NCBI RefSeq assembly: GCF_018739865.1
Contig: NZ_JADOER010000009.1
Coordinates: 143,168-207,167, forward strand
Length of the DNA stretch: 64,000 nucleotides
DNA from: Leptothoe kymatousa TAU-MAC 1615
Lineage (GTDB): Bacteria > Cyanobacteriota > Cyanobacteriia > Phormidesmidales > Phormidesmidaceae
Direction: 5' to 3'
A model generated the notes under the pieces. The model saw only the letters and a program-made list of their open reading frames with translations. It was not told the origin of the DNA and did not search any database. This document shows, piece after piece, positions 45,951 to 54,865 of the stretch. The translations under genes were made by a program, and so were the position numbers. Each line of letters opens with the position of its first letter. Position 1 is the stretch's first letter.

Positions 45951-47642
45951 ATGCGGAGTTTTAAGGGGTGGCGGTCCTGGTTATTGCCAAGTTTCGTGAT
46001 GCTGTTGGGCATCGGCATCAGCCTGGGGTTATTGACCTACGGTGAGGGGGGAGTATTTTTCAATGGCGATGCCGGATTGCGGGCGCTACTATCCCAGCAA
46101 TTAACCTGGGGCTCGTGGCAACAGGTGTCGCTCAATATTTCGCAACCGCCGTGGGTGTTGGCCCTGTGGCGCCAAGGTCTGTATCCATTTACCCCGCCCT
46201 ATGCCTACGAGCAACAGGGCAACTACTTTATTGATGCGCCCTTCACGTTTTCTGTGATTACGGCTCCGTTTTATCGGCTCCTGGGCTACCGCGGATTTTA
46301 TGTCATCCCGATTATGTCGCTGTGGGTGATTTGGGGACGGATCTGGCAGGTGTGTCGGATCTGGCAGGTGCGCTCCACTATCATTGCCCTGAGTTTAAGT
46401 TTGGTTATTTTTGCCTCTCCCCTGACGCTGTATGGCGCGATGTACTGGGAGCATACCCTGGCGGTAGCCCTTGCTTTTTGGGGCATTTCGGGGATGTTAT
46501 TCCACAGTTTGCCCGAGGGATTTACCAGCCGCATTAGCTTTAACCAGGCCCTGGTGAATGGTGTTTGCATTGGTCTTGCCACCTGGCTGCGGTCTGAGTT
46601 TTTCTGCCTGGTGCTGGTGCTGGCTGTGTTTATGGCCCTGAGTTTATTGCCCCACACCTATTTGCCCAAATGGCTGCAACTGGAGATTCCCCAGGGCTTA
46701 TCCAGGCTATTGGTCTCAACTTGTTTGGGCGCCATGGGGGCCACCGTGCTCGGTCTGTTGGCGATAAATGCGGTGATTTATGGCCATCCCTTGGGTGTTA
46801 ATGCCCTGGAGGTAGACACCGCCATCTCCGTAAGCCAGCGTTTAGCCGAGGTGCAGAGCAACTATATTCACCTGGTGGTGGCCCTGTTGCGGTATTTTCC
46901 AGCGGTGCTCCTGGGGTTGGGGCTGCCGTGGTTAATGCAGGGACAAGCCCGCGAAACAGCCTTACGGCTAGTGTGGGTGGGTGGTTTGTTTGCCGTCATT
47001 GTGCCCCTGGCGGCACCCCTGGCCATCGATACCGAACAGTGGGGCCCTCGGTTTTACTTAATTCTGATTCCCCTGGTGGGGCTGGTGGTGGCCGCCGCCC
47101 TGCGACACCTGTGGCTCGATAAAAATACCCGGAATAAACTTTTTGCTGCGATCGCATGCATCATCGTCATCGGCAGCCATAGCAACCTCGTCAACGGAGG
47201 TCTACGGGACTACCGCGACCCCTTAACCAATTCCACCTCCCTGCCCCGGCAGGCGGCCCCGGTGGTGCCCGCCATCAAGGCCCTCAGCAACTACGACGAA
47301 CGGTGGGTGGCCATGTCTCACCAGCATGTGGCCCAGCAGCTATGGCCCAGCGTCCGCTCCAAAATTTTCTTCCGGGTCAAAACCGATCCAGAAATTGAAC
47401 AGCTAGCGGCGGCCCTCGTCGACCAAAACGAAACCTCCTTTATCTACATCTGCGATCCGATCCAGCCCTGTTCCATTTCCGAGCAGCAGCGGTTTCTATA
47501 TAAATTGCCAAATAACCAGATAGACCTGGCGTTTGAATCCTTGGGCACCTTCGGCCACTATCCCTTCTATCGCGGCGTAATTCAAACCGAAGCCACCGCC
47601 AGGCCAGCATTTTCCACCCCCAACTCCCTGAACGGGCGGTAG
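45951..47642 (+). CDS. Polytopic membrane protein, putative glycosyltransferase (GT39/ArnT-like)
   Basis: 563 residues with about 11-12 membrane helices and a C-terminal soluble part of about 110 residues. The first loop after helix 1 carries GEGGVFFNGDAGLRALLSQQ, an acidic loop of the kind that holds the catalytic Asp in polyprenyl-phosphate-sugar transferases. LRSEFFCLVLVLAVFMAL and WGPRFYLILIPLVGL resemble other members. It would add a sugar outside the membrane. It heads a same-strand group with a GT2-GtrA fusion and another GT39-like protein. Family placement is moderate. Confidence 0.65.
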   Translation: MRSFKGWRSWLLPSFVMLLGIGISLGLLTYGEGGVFFNGDAGLRALLSQQLTWGSWQQVSLNISQPPWVLALWRQGLYPFTPPYAYEQQGNYFIDAPFTFSVITAPFYRLLGYRGFYVIPIMSLWVIWGRIWQVCRIWQVRSTIIALSLSLVIFASPLTLYGAMYWEHTLAVALAFWGISGMLFHSLPEGFTSRISFNQALVNGVCIGLATWLRSEFFCLVLVLAVFMALSLLPHTYLPKWLQLEIPQGLSRLLVSTCLGAMGATVLGLLAINAVIYGHPLGVNALEVDTAISVSQRLAEVQSNYIHLVVALLRYFPAVLLGLGLPWLMQGQARETALRLVWVGGLFAVIVPLAAPLAIDTEQWGPRFYLILIPLVGLVVAAALRHLWLDKNTRNKLFAAIACIIVIGSHSNLVNGGLRDYRDPLTNSTSLPRQAAPVVPAIKALSNYDERWVAMSHQHVAQQLWPSVRSKIFFRVKTDPEIEQLAAALVDQNETSFIYICDPIQPCSISEQQRFLYKLPNNQIDLAFESLGTFGHYPFYRGVIQTEATARPAFSTPNSLNGR

Positions 47643-47754
47643 GGCGCGGTCAAACGACCCACTGGCACTGCCCCAAGCCCCTGGCCCACCCACTAATGAT
47701 AGGATTTGTCCCATGTGTTGATGCGCCTTGGGCGGCATCCCAAATCCTGCCTCT

Positions 47755-48963
47755 ATGACATACACTACCGAGTTGGTCAGAGCGCCCCAGGGGCCGCTCC
47801 AGATTGCCCCCCATCACAGTTTGTTGTTCTCTTTGGTAATTCCCACCTACAACGAACGCAACAATATTGGCAACTTGGTAGCCCAGCTGACAACCTTGCT
47901 AAACCGGCGCTTACCCGAGCAGTACGAACTCATTTTAGTGGACGACAACAGCCCCGATGGCACCTGGCAAGTGGCCCAAGGGCTGGCCCATCCCCACCTA
48001 CAGGTGATGCGGCGACAGCAGGAGCGGGGCCTATCGTCAGCGGTGATTCGCGGCTGGCAGGTGGCACGGGGGGAAATTTTGGCGGTGATCGATGCCGATT
48101 TGCAGCATCCGCCGGAGACACTGGTGCAGATGATAGACCAGATACTCAATGGCGCGGATTTGGCCGTCGCCAGTCGCCATGTATCGGGGGGGGGCGTCAG
48201 CGACTGGAGCCTAGCGCGGCGGCTGTTGTCGCGGGGGGCACAAACGTTGGGCCTGTTGATTTTACCGGGGGTGGTGGGTCGAGTCACCGATCCCATGAGC
48301 GGTTATTTTATGGTGCGTCGCCAGGCCATTGCCGGGCCGATCTTAAATCCGCTGGGGTACAAGATTTTGCTAGAGGTGCTGGGCCGAGGACGGGTGAAAA
48401 CCATTGCCGAGGTGGGCTATGTGTTTCAGGAACGGGAAGTGGGGGAAAGTAAAGTGACCTGGCGGCAGTACGTGGAATATTTAGGCCATTTGGTGCGGCT
48501 GCGGGTGGATGGCAAAATTGCCCGCATGGCCCAACGGTTTCCCCTGGGGCGGTTTCTACGGTTTGGCCTGGTGGGGTTGAGCGGTGTATTTGTGGATATG
48601 GCGATGCTGTATTTACTGAGCGACCCCACCACCTTGGCCTGGGGCCTCACCCGTAGCAAACTTGTTGCCGGGGAAGTGGCTATCCTGAACAACTTTTTGT
48701 GGAATGATGCCTGGACCTTTGGCGACATTGCAAAATCGCAGCAGGGGATGGGGGCAAGGCTGAAGCGGTTTTTGAAGTTTAATGCGGTTTGTTTGTTGGG
48801 TTTGGCATTAAATGTGCTGTTGCTAAATTTGTTGTTTAACGTCGTGTTTGGACAGCAGTATCGATATGCGGCAAACCTAATTGCGATCGCCCTCGTTACG
48901 GCCTGGAACTTTTGGCTAAATCTAAAGCTAAACTGGCGGGTAACCCAAGTAAAAAAGAAGTAA
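47755..48963 (+). CDS. GT2 dolichyl-phosphate-sugar-synthase-like transferase fused to a GtrA-like domain
   Basis: 402 residues from ATG 47755; a TTG at 47728 is in frame but less likely. The GT2 domain (1-235) has FSLVIPTYNERNNIG, LILVDDNSPDGTW, the DxD-type AVIDADLQHPPE and DPMSGYFMVRR. The C-terminal part (about 255-395) has four helices of the GtrA family (LRFGLVGLSGVFVDMAMLYL, NNFLWNDAWTF). It would make polyprenyl-phosphate sugar and flip or pass it across the membrane. It lies between two GT39-like proteins that could use that donor. Confidence 0.9.
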   Translation: MTYTTELVRAPQGPLQIAPHHSLLFSLVIPTYNERNNIGNLVAQLTTLLNRRLPEQYELILVDDNSPDGTWQVAQGLAHPHLQVMRRQQERGLSSAVIRGWQVARGEILAVIDADLQHPPETLVQMIDQILNGADLAVASRHVSGGGVSDWSLARRLLSRGAQTLGLLILPGVVGRVTDPMSGYFMVRRQAIAGPILNPLGYKILLEVLGRGRVKTIAEVGYVFQEREVGESKVTWRQYVEYLGHLVRLRVDGKIARMAQRFPLGRFLRFGLVGLSGVFVDMAMLYLLSDPTTLAWGLTRSKLVAGEVAILNNFLWNDAWTFGDIAKSQQGMGARLKRFLKFNAVCLLGLALNVLLLNLLFNVVFGQQYRYAANLIAIALVTAWNFWLNLKLNWRVTQVKKK

Positions 48964-48978
48964 AAAAGCAGCGATCTA

Positions 48979-50646
48979 GTGTCCCAGCGCCCCAGCAAGT
49001 TAGCCACATCCCCAACTCGCCCGTCAGCCAATGGGGGGAAACTGGACTGGATTTTACTCGCCGCCATTGCGATCGCCTGTTTGCTCCGCGTCGTTTATAT
49101 TGACGGCCGAGAGCTATGGTACGACGAAGTGCTGTCCCTATTGCTATCCACCACCCAGCGCATCAGCTATGGCGATCCTGCCGGTGTCCCCATTGCCCTC
49201 GCAAACTATAGCCCCTTGCTACAGCTCCCCCCATTGGACAGCGTTAGTGACATCCTCAAGGGCATTAAACCCCTCTTCCAGGGCCTGGTGGGAAGAGAAC
49301 CCCATCCACCCCTGTTCTTTTTATGCCAATATCTATGGCTGCTGGTCACCAACAACCAGGCCATCGCCCTACGGAGCCTGAACCTATTGCTGAGTTTGGG
49401 GGCCATTTTTGGGGCCTACGGCATGGGCAAAGCCCTGTTTAATCAGCGGGGCGGCCTGGTGTTTGCGGCCCTGTTGGGTTTAAATCCATTTTTTTGGTTT
49501 CATTCCCTCAATGTGCGCATGTATTGCCCAACGGTGCTGTGGGTCACCCTGGCCGGTTGGGCCGGTGTGCAACTGTGCTACCAACGGCCAGGGCGTCGTC
49601 TGGGGTGGTATGTGCTGTTGACCCTGGCCATGGCCGCCGGGATTTTAACCTATTATCTCTCTGCCCTTGCCTTTGTTGCCTTGGGGGTTGTGTTTTTAAT
49701 TCAAGACCGACAGCGCTGGTGGCACTACGGCCTCTGTGGCTTGGGTGCCGTCGGTTTGGCCAGCCCCTGGATCTATTGGGGGGTGCCCCAACAGCTGAGA
49801 AATGTGGATCTACAACGGTTTGCTAACAACAGTAGCTGGCTCGAAACCATGGTGCAACATATCCAGGGCATCCTCGAGGTGTTGGGCATTCAGCTGGCAG
49901 TGGGCGACTGGGCCACAGGGTTGCCAACCGCATTCGTGTTGGGCGTGGGTGTTTTGGTGAGTCTAGGTCTGGCGCTAATGATTGGGCAGCTATGGCATTT
50001 ATTGCGCCATCGGTCCATGTCGCTATTGCTGGTGGTACTGAGTTTGGGGTGTTTGCCCCTATTGCTGATGTTGGGATTCGACATTCTCTCGGGTCAATCT
50101 ACCCTGGCCTGGGGCTTTGGCCGTACGGGAATGTTTATTTTGCCAGGGTTGTTGTTGTTGATTACCGCCTGGATTGTGCATTTGCCACACCGTTGGCAAA
50201 TGTTTGCGATTGCTACGCTGCTGGCGGTTTATCTCGGTTTAAATGGGGCGGATATGGCCCTGCGGCAGCGGCAAGTGTTTCAACAGATTGCGGCCACGGC
50301 CACCCCAGCCGAGTCAACGCTGATTGCGATGAATTCTAAGGCCTGGGGGCATGTGTTGCGGCTAGTGTATTACTTCCCTGCCGAGACGCCTGTGAAGTTG
50401 TTGGCCACCGACCCGGCGATGCTGCCCGATGCGTTAAACGACGCCTTAGCCACGGCGGAGTATGACCAGGTGCTTTGGCTAGAAGCCATGCGACCGGTGT
50501 GGAAAGCGCCAAAGGCAGATGAGGCAGAACAGATTCGGCAGGATATTGAGGCCCGTTTGGGGGCTGGATATACCCTGGCCAACCGTCAGGAATTAGTGGG
50601 GACGATGCAATTGGATAGATTTAGCCTGGCGGTTTATGAAAAGTAG
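48979..50646 (+). CDS. GT39/ArnT-like polytopic glycosyltransferase
   Basis: 555 residues starting at GTG 48979, 15 nt after the previous stop. After the first helix comes IDGRELWYDEVLSLLLSTTQ, the acidic loop with the Asp-Glu pair typical of GT39/PMT-like enzymes, and then REPHPPLFFLCQYLW. There are about 12 helices and a C-terminal extracytoplasmic domain of about 130 residues. It probably uses the polyprenyl-phosphate sugar made by the upstream GT2-GtrA protein to glycosylate a lipid, glycan or protein outside the membrane. Confidence 0.8.
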   Translation: MSQRPSKLATSPTRPSANGGKLDWILLAAIAIACLLRVVYIDGRELWYDEVLSLLLSTTQRISYGDPAGVPIALANYSPLLQLPPLDSVSDILKGIKPLFQGLVGREPHPPLFFLCQYLWLLVTNNQAIALRSLNLLLSLGAIFGAYGMGKALFNQRGGLVFAALLGLNPFFWFHSLNVRMYCPTVLWVTLAGWAGVQLCYQRPGRRLGWYVLLTLAMAAGILTYYLSALAFVALGVVFLIQDRQRWWHYGLCGLGAVGLASPWIYWGVPQQLRNVDLQRFANNSSWLETMVQHIQGILEVLGIQLAVGDWATGLPTAFVLGVGVLVSLGLALMIGQLWHLLRHRSMSLLLVVLSLGCLPLLLMLGFDILSGQSTLAWGFGRTGMFILPGLLLLITAWIVHLPHRWQMFAIATLLAVYLGLNGADMALRQRQVFQQIAATATPAESTLIAMNSKAWGHVLRLVYYFPAETPVKLLATDPAMLPDALNDALATAEYDQVLWLEAMRPVWKAPKADEAEQIRQDIEARLGAGYTLANRQELVGTMQLDRFSLAVYEK

Positions 50647-50751
50647 GCCAGGGGGATTTTGACCGGAGTGGGGCCAGCCCTTTAGGGATGTCGGTAACAT
50701 GGTCAGCGAAGGCCCGCTATCCTTTGAAAACCCGTTATTTTTTCCACAGCT

Positions 50752-52044
50752 ATGCCAGACTGCCTTGCGCTAATTGCCCATGACACCAAGAAGAACGACA
50801 TGGTGGCCCTGGCAACCAATTATCAGCATGTGTTGTCGCGCTATCACCTGATTGCCACGGAAAATACGGGGCAGCTGATTGCCACGGTGACAGGGCTGTC
50901 GGTGGAACGACTGGCCCCTGGCAGCCAGGGGGGCGAATTGCAAATAGCGGCGCGGGTGGTCTCTGGCGATGTGACCGGGGTGATTTTTTTATTGGACCCG
51001 GTGAGCGTTAACCCCAACGAACCAGATATTCGGGCCCTGTTGCGGGTGTGTACGCTGCACAATGTGCTGTTGGCCACCAATATGATTACGGCGCAGCTGG
51101 CGATTGAAGCGGTGGCAAAACGCCGGGATGCCTATTTGATTTTTAACCCGGTGGCGGGGCAGGGAAATCCCGATCGCGATCTGGCGCTGATCCGTCAGAT
51201 TTTGGTACCCCAGGTGAATCTGCACACGATTTTTACCGAGGCCGATGTGGATGTGATTGCCCAGGCAAAGGGGGCGATCGCAACCATCCAGGCAAACCAA
51301 ACCACGGCTGAACCCGGTTTTATCATTGCCTCCGGTGGCGATGGCACCGTATCTGCGATCGCAGGGGCCACCATGGAAACCGGCATTCCCCTGGGGGTGA
51401 TTCCGCGCGGTACCGCCAACGCCTTTGCCGTGGCCATGGGCATTCCCACCGATTTGCAACAGGCCTGTGAAGCCATTGCCGCTGGCCATACCCGCGTGGT
51501 GGATGCCGCCTATTGCAACAAAATTCCCATGATTCTGTTGGCCGGCATGGGGTTTGAAGCCGAGGTCGTAGAAAACGCCAACCGAGAACTAAAAAATCAG
51601 CTGGGGGCCTTGGCCTACCTACTTTCCGGGGCACAACAGTTTTTCACTCAAGAGTCTTTTCAAGTGCAGATTGAAATCGATGGCCAGACCATAGACGATG
51701 TGGCGGTGGCCGTTACCGTGGCCAATGCCGCACCGCCCACATCGGTGATGGCCCAGGGATTTGGCGATGTGATTCCCAACGATGGCCTGCTAGAAGTCAC
51801 CATTGCGGTGCCCCAAACCCGGCTACAGGGGATGAATATGATGGCCAGCCTGTTTACCTCGGCCCTGGTGAAGTCTCAGTTTGAGCGGGAAGACATTGTG
51901 TGTTTGCGCACCAAACGGCTGAAGGTGAAGACAGATCCGCCCCAGAAACTGGTGGTGGATGGGGAGCTATGGGATGCTAACCCGATTGAGTTTGAATGTG
52001 TTCCAGGGGGATTGACCATCTTTTCGCCGCTGATGCAGCAGTAG
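50752..52044 (+). CDS. Methylglyoxal-synthase-like domain fused to a diacylglycerol/lipid kinase domain
   Basis: 430 residues. Residues 1-120 have the methylglyoxal synthase fold (ALIAHDTKK, then GSQGGELQIAARV and DPVSVNPNEPDIRALLRVC). His10, Asp11, Lys14 and Asp92 match E. coli MgsA His19, Asp20, Lys23 and Asp101. The catalytic Asp71 position is Glu62 and the His98 position is Asn89. Residues 125-430 are a YegS/DagK-type kinase with YLIFNPVAGQG, ASGGDGTVSAIAG and PRGTANAFA. The kinase half looks intact; the MGS half is probably impaired. It follows the glycosyltransferase group by 105 nt. Confidence 0.88.
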   Translation: MPDCLALIAHDTKKNDMVALATNYQHVLSRYHLIATENTGQLIATVTGLSVERLAPGSQGGELQIAARVVSGDVTGVIFLLDPVSVNPNEPDIRALLRVCTLHNVLLATNMITAQLAIEAVAKRRDAYLIFNPVAGQGNPDRDLALIRQILVPQVNLHTIFTEADVDVIAQAKGAIATIQANQTTAEPGFIIASGGDGTVSAIAGATMETGIPLGVIPRGTANAFAVAMGIPTDLQQACEAIAAGHTRVVDAAYCNKIPMILLAGMGFEAEVVENANRELKNQLGALAYLLSGAQQFFTQESFQVQIEIDGQTIDDVAVAVTVANAAPPTSVMAQGFGDVIPNDGLLEVTIAVPQTRLQGMNMMASLFTSALVKSQFEREDIVCLRTKRLKVKTDPPQKLVVDGELWDANPIEFECVPGGLTIFSPLMQQ

Positions 52045-52075
52045 GGCAAAAGGCTAAATTCCTTAAATACTTTCG

Positions 52076-52141
52076 TCTCAATAAAAGACTCGCTATCTTC
52101 TTTTAAGTCTGATAATGATACTCATTAATATTTACTTGAGA
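52076..52141. repeat. 66-bp inverted-repeat element, copy 1
   Basis: It starts TCTCAATAAAAGACT and ends TTGAGA; the consensus ends are TCTCAAANTAAGACT and AGTCTTNNTTTGAGA. Same length and end layout as the copies at 52181, 52790, 54649 and 59642. Confidence 0.75.
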
Positions 52142-52180
52142 ACAGGCAAGGGGAGGTGCGATCACACCCCTAATATTTCG

Positions 52181-52246
52181 TCTCACCCTAAGACTGAAAA
52201 CCTTAAGGTTGGTCTTAAATAAATAACACTATGTCTCAAAAATAGA
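52181..52246. repeat. 66-bp inverted-repeat element, copy 2
   Basis: It starts TCTCACCCTAAGACT and has the inner palindrome AACCTTAAGGTT. Its right end is degraded (AAAATAGA instead of TTTGAGA). Confidence 0.6.
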
Positions 52247-52281
52247 CATGCCTGGAATCTGATTAAAGACACAACAAGGCT

Positions 52282-52395
52282 ATGAATAGAGAAGAAATTA
52301 AAACCATTATTTTCAAGGCTGTGATTCAAGTTTTGGTTGGAGCCAAAGCTGGCTGCTTGGTCCCTGTTTTGATTCTCGGGTCCAAGAAAGGCTGA
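52282..52395 (+). CDS. Possible 37-residue hydrophobic peptide
   Basis: ATG at 52282 reads MNREEIKTIIFKAVIQVLVG followed by AKAGCLVPVLILGSKKG and TGA. It has a charged start, a hydrophobic centre and one Cys, like a small membrane or toxin-type peptide. AAGG lies only about 2 nt before the ATG, a poor ribosome site. It sits between two 66-bp elements. Coding is uncertain. Confidence 0.25.
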   Translation: MNREEIKTIIFKAVIQVLVGAKAGCLVPVLILGSKKG

Positions 52396-52789
52396 GATGG
52401 CCCATTGATTGATTGGCAATGACAGCTTATCTAGGCTGCGCGGCTTAGCTAGCGATGTTGACAAACATATACAGCTTTTCGATATCGATCAAAGAGCATT
52501 ACAGGTCTGTGCTGATGCTGACTGTCCAATATTCGGTGAAGGACCTGGGGGTGCCTGCTCCGCAATGGCTCGATGCATTCTGCTGTTGGTAAGAGGTTAG
52601 CCTTATTGTAGAGATTTGTTTTTTAGACTAATTCCTGGATGACTGAGATCTTGCAGCAGTCTCAATGTACGTTCTCACTGTGTTGTACGTCGTATCTGAG
52701 ATAACGGTTGCTAGGTATATGGTCTAATGGAGTCTTTAAATAAAGTTGGATGTGACGCGCTAAAGAAGTGATCTTGACTAGAAATCAAG

Positions 52790-52855
52790 TCTCAAAATAA
52801 GATAAGCAGCCTTGACTTAAGTCTTGAGTTGTTTTTGCTTAATCTCAATATGAGA
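52790..52855. repeat. 66-bp inverted-repeat element, copy 3
   Basis: It starts TCTCAAAATAAGATA, has the inner palindrome GACTTAAGTC and ends ATATGAGA. It lies 94 bp before the WD40 start. Confidence 0.75.
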
Positions 52856-52948
52856 TTGGTTGTGCTGGTGAGATTATTAGTAGTGCTCTTGTGTTTGTTC
52901 TCTCCCATGATTGTGCATAAATAAGCTGTACATCTTTGCAGGCGAGTT

Positions 52949-54112
52949 ATGGGTACCCCACAATTTTCGACCTTATTGTTGAGTCTAAAGGTAGGGGGCT
53001 CGCTGGGCGATATCGCTACAGTGGCCATAATTTCATTAACGATGATGGGCTGCGGCAGTTTGACTCAGAAAGAAGCACAGCACTCACAAAATAAACAAAT
53101 AGCCCTAACTCAAGTAGAGAGCACGCTCAACCAGGAAATAGTCCAAACCGGAAAAATTGGCGAACAGCCGGTAGGCAAAAATGATGTAGGTAAATCTAGC
53201 AAAAAGGACTTTACCTCTAACTCCTCAGCTACATTTAGGGAACGGAATAGCTTCTACGTTGGCAGTTTTGGCAGTCTTATTCGCAGCATTGCTTTTAGCC
53301 CTGATGGGAAAACTATTGCCTTTGGTGATAGCGTTGGCCGCATTCGACTATGGGATCTGCGGGGAAACGAAATTGCTAAAAGTCCTCTGGGATCCGACCA
53401 TAGAGGAGCGGTTTTTAGTGTGAGTTTTAGCCCTGATGGCAATATTATTGCTTCCGGTAGCAGCAGCGACATGACCATTAAATTATGGGATACCAACGGT
53501 AATAATCTCTCTACCCTGTCTGGACATCAGGGAACAATTTATAGCGTCAGTTTTAGCCCTGACGGGAATACTCTCGCCTCTGCCGGGAGAGATGGAATAA
53601 AACTATGGAGCACAAATGGCACTGAACTTGCCACATTAACCGGCCATCAAGATTGGGTATCCGAAGTAAGTTTCAGTCCTGACGGGAATACGCTTGTCTC
53701 TGCTAGCAAGGATAAAACCGTCAAGCTGTGGAATATAAACGGCACAGAATTAGCCACATTTAACGGACATGAAGATTGGGTTGGCAGTGTAAGTTTTAGC
53801 CCTGATGGGACTACGATAGCTTCTAGTGGTAAAGACAAGACCATCAAACTATGGAGCACAAATGGCACTGAACTTGCCACGCTAACTGGCCATGGGGGCA
53901 CTGTTTTGGTCGTTAGATTCAGCCCCGATGGCAATCTTATTGCCTCTAGTAGCACCGATAATACGATTAAGTTATGGAACCGCAATGGCAACGAACTTGC
54001 CACATTAACTGGCCATGAGAGTCAAGTTGCCAGTTTAGACTTTAGCCCGGATGGCAATACTCTGGTCTCTGCTAGTACTGATGGTGGCATCAAGCTGTGG
54101 GAGCGCGATTAG
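52949..54112 (+). CDS. WD40-repeat (seven-blade) putative lipoprotein
   Basis: 387 residues. The N-terminal hydrophobic stretch ATVAIISLTMMGCGS near 23-37 suggests a lipoprotein with Cys35, followed by a Ser/Lys/Gln-rich linker to about 105. Seven WD40 repeats then follow, each with VSFSPDGNxxAS and IKLWxxNGxELATLTGH, closing one propeller. Such propellers are docking platforms. Its repeats are very alike, so they expanded recently. It is flanked by 66-bp elements, upstream of the DUF1499 and kinase genes, and may act as partner of the membrane kinases. Confidence 0.88.
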   Translation: MGTPQFSTLLLSLKVGGSLGDIATVAIISLTMMGCGSLTQKEAQHSQNKQIALTQVESTLNQEIVQTGKIGEQPVGKNDVGKSSKKDFTSNSSATFRERNSFYVGSFGSLIRSIAFSPDGKTIAFGDSVGRIRLWDLRGNEIAKSPLGSDHRGAVFSVSFSPDGNIIASGSSSDMTIKLWDTNGNNLSTLSGHQGTIYSVSFSPDGNTLASAGRDGIKLWSTNGTELATLTGHQDWVSEVSFSPDGNTLVSASKDKTVKLWNINGTELATFNGHEDWVGSVSFSPDGTTIASSGKDKTIKLWSTNGTELATLTGHGGTVLVVRFSPDGNLIASSSTDNTIKLWNRNGNELATLTGHESQVASLDFSPDGNTLVSASTDGGIKLWERD

Positions 54113-54124
54113 ATCAATGCACTA

Positions 54125-54526
54125 CTAGGCTTGAAACTGGGTGCGAATGGCTTCCATGCGTTTGCGGTTTACCCCCAGGTCGGACTTGCCTAGGCGGGCG
54201 GCGGCGCGCATTTGCACTGTCCCAGCCGTGGCATAGAACTCAATGTCGTCCACAAAGCCCATAAGCTTGCTGGAAAATTCGGCATAGAGGTAGGTGTCGG
54301 TGCTTTCGATAATGGTGGAGCGTTCCATGCCTTCGATGATGGTTTTTAGGTGTGCGATCGCATCGGCGGGAGACTTATCGGTGGTCAGGGGGGCGATGTA
54401 GTGTTCTTTGTCGCCGCTATCGGCTTGGGTGCTGACACAGTTGGGGGTGCCGGGACAGGCTAGCAGCTGACCGTCGGTGACACCTAGGTTGTTGGGACGT
54501 GTACCTGAGAAAGAGAAGAGAGCCAT
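54125..54526 (-). CDS. DUF1499-family protein
   Basis: 133 residues from ATG 54526, the start that matches the folded part; the ORF reaches 54580. LACPGTPNCVSTQAD near 22-36 and FYATAGTVQMRAAARLGKSD near 98-117, with the final RKRMEAIRTQF, are the hallmarks of DUF1499. No enzyme activity is known to me for this family. No signal peptide is visible. It is convergent with the WD40 gene, 12 bp apart. Confidence 0.85.
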   Translation of the reverse strand: MALFSFSGTRPNNLGVTDGQLLACPGTPNCVSTQADSGDKEHYIAPLTTDKSPADAIAHLKTIIEGMERSTIIESTDTYLYAEFSSKLMGFVDDIEFYATAGTVQMRAAARLGKSDLGVNRKRMEAIRTQFQA

Positions 54527-54648
54527 ATGTACACCCGTTAGTATGGGGTGATCATATCGTTTAATTTGGCGGGGGTACAAATTTGGCGATGGGGTACCTT
54601 TTGTGGTTCAGGTTTGGATGTGTTGAATTACTTCACCAAGACTGTTCG

Positions 54649-54713
54649 TCTCAAACTAAGACTATCTGTATTTTAATGAGTCTTGATATAAGATTATTAA
54701 TCTTAGTTTGAGA
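54649..54713. repeat. 66-bp inverted-repeat element, copy 4
   Basis: The clearest copy, 65 bp. TCTCAAACTAAGACT (54649-54663) is repeated in inverse as AATCTTAGTTTGAGA (54699-54713). It lies between the DUF1499 gene and kinase 1. Confidence 0.9.
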
Positions 54714-54865
54714 TTAATTTTATTGAGGTGATATTTTCCTGAATTGATACTTTTGAGCGAATATTTGCGGCTGAAGAATTGGAATGTAGCTCGCTAACCA
54801 CTGCATTTGGAAGCCATAAAGGAGTGCCTTCCGCCTTCCGCCTTCTCTAGCAGCTCCTGCTTTTT

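Larger units (their letters stand above)
52045..52948. other. Gene-poor 0.9-kb gap holding three 66-bp inverted-repeat elements
   Basis: This gap contains element copies at 52076-52141, 52181-52246 and 52790-52855, a 37-codon ORF (52282-52395) and an ORF of 63 codons near 52409-52600 that resembles nothing known. The sequence is AT-rich compared with its neighbours. The WD40 gene promoter should lie near its end. Confidence 0.5.

Noticed and set aside
52409..52600. 63-codon ORF in the gap before the WD40 gene
   Set aside because: No ribosome site, no recognisable motif and poor composition; chance is as likely.
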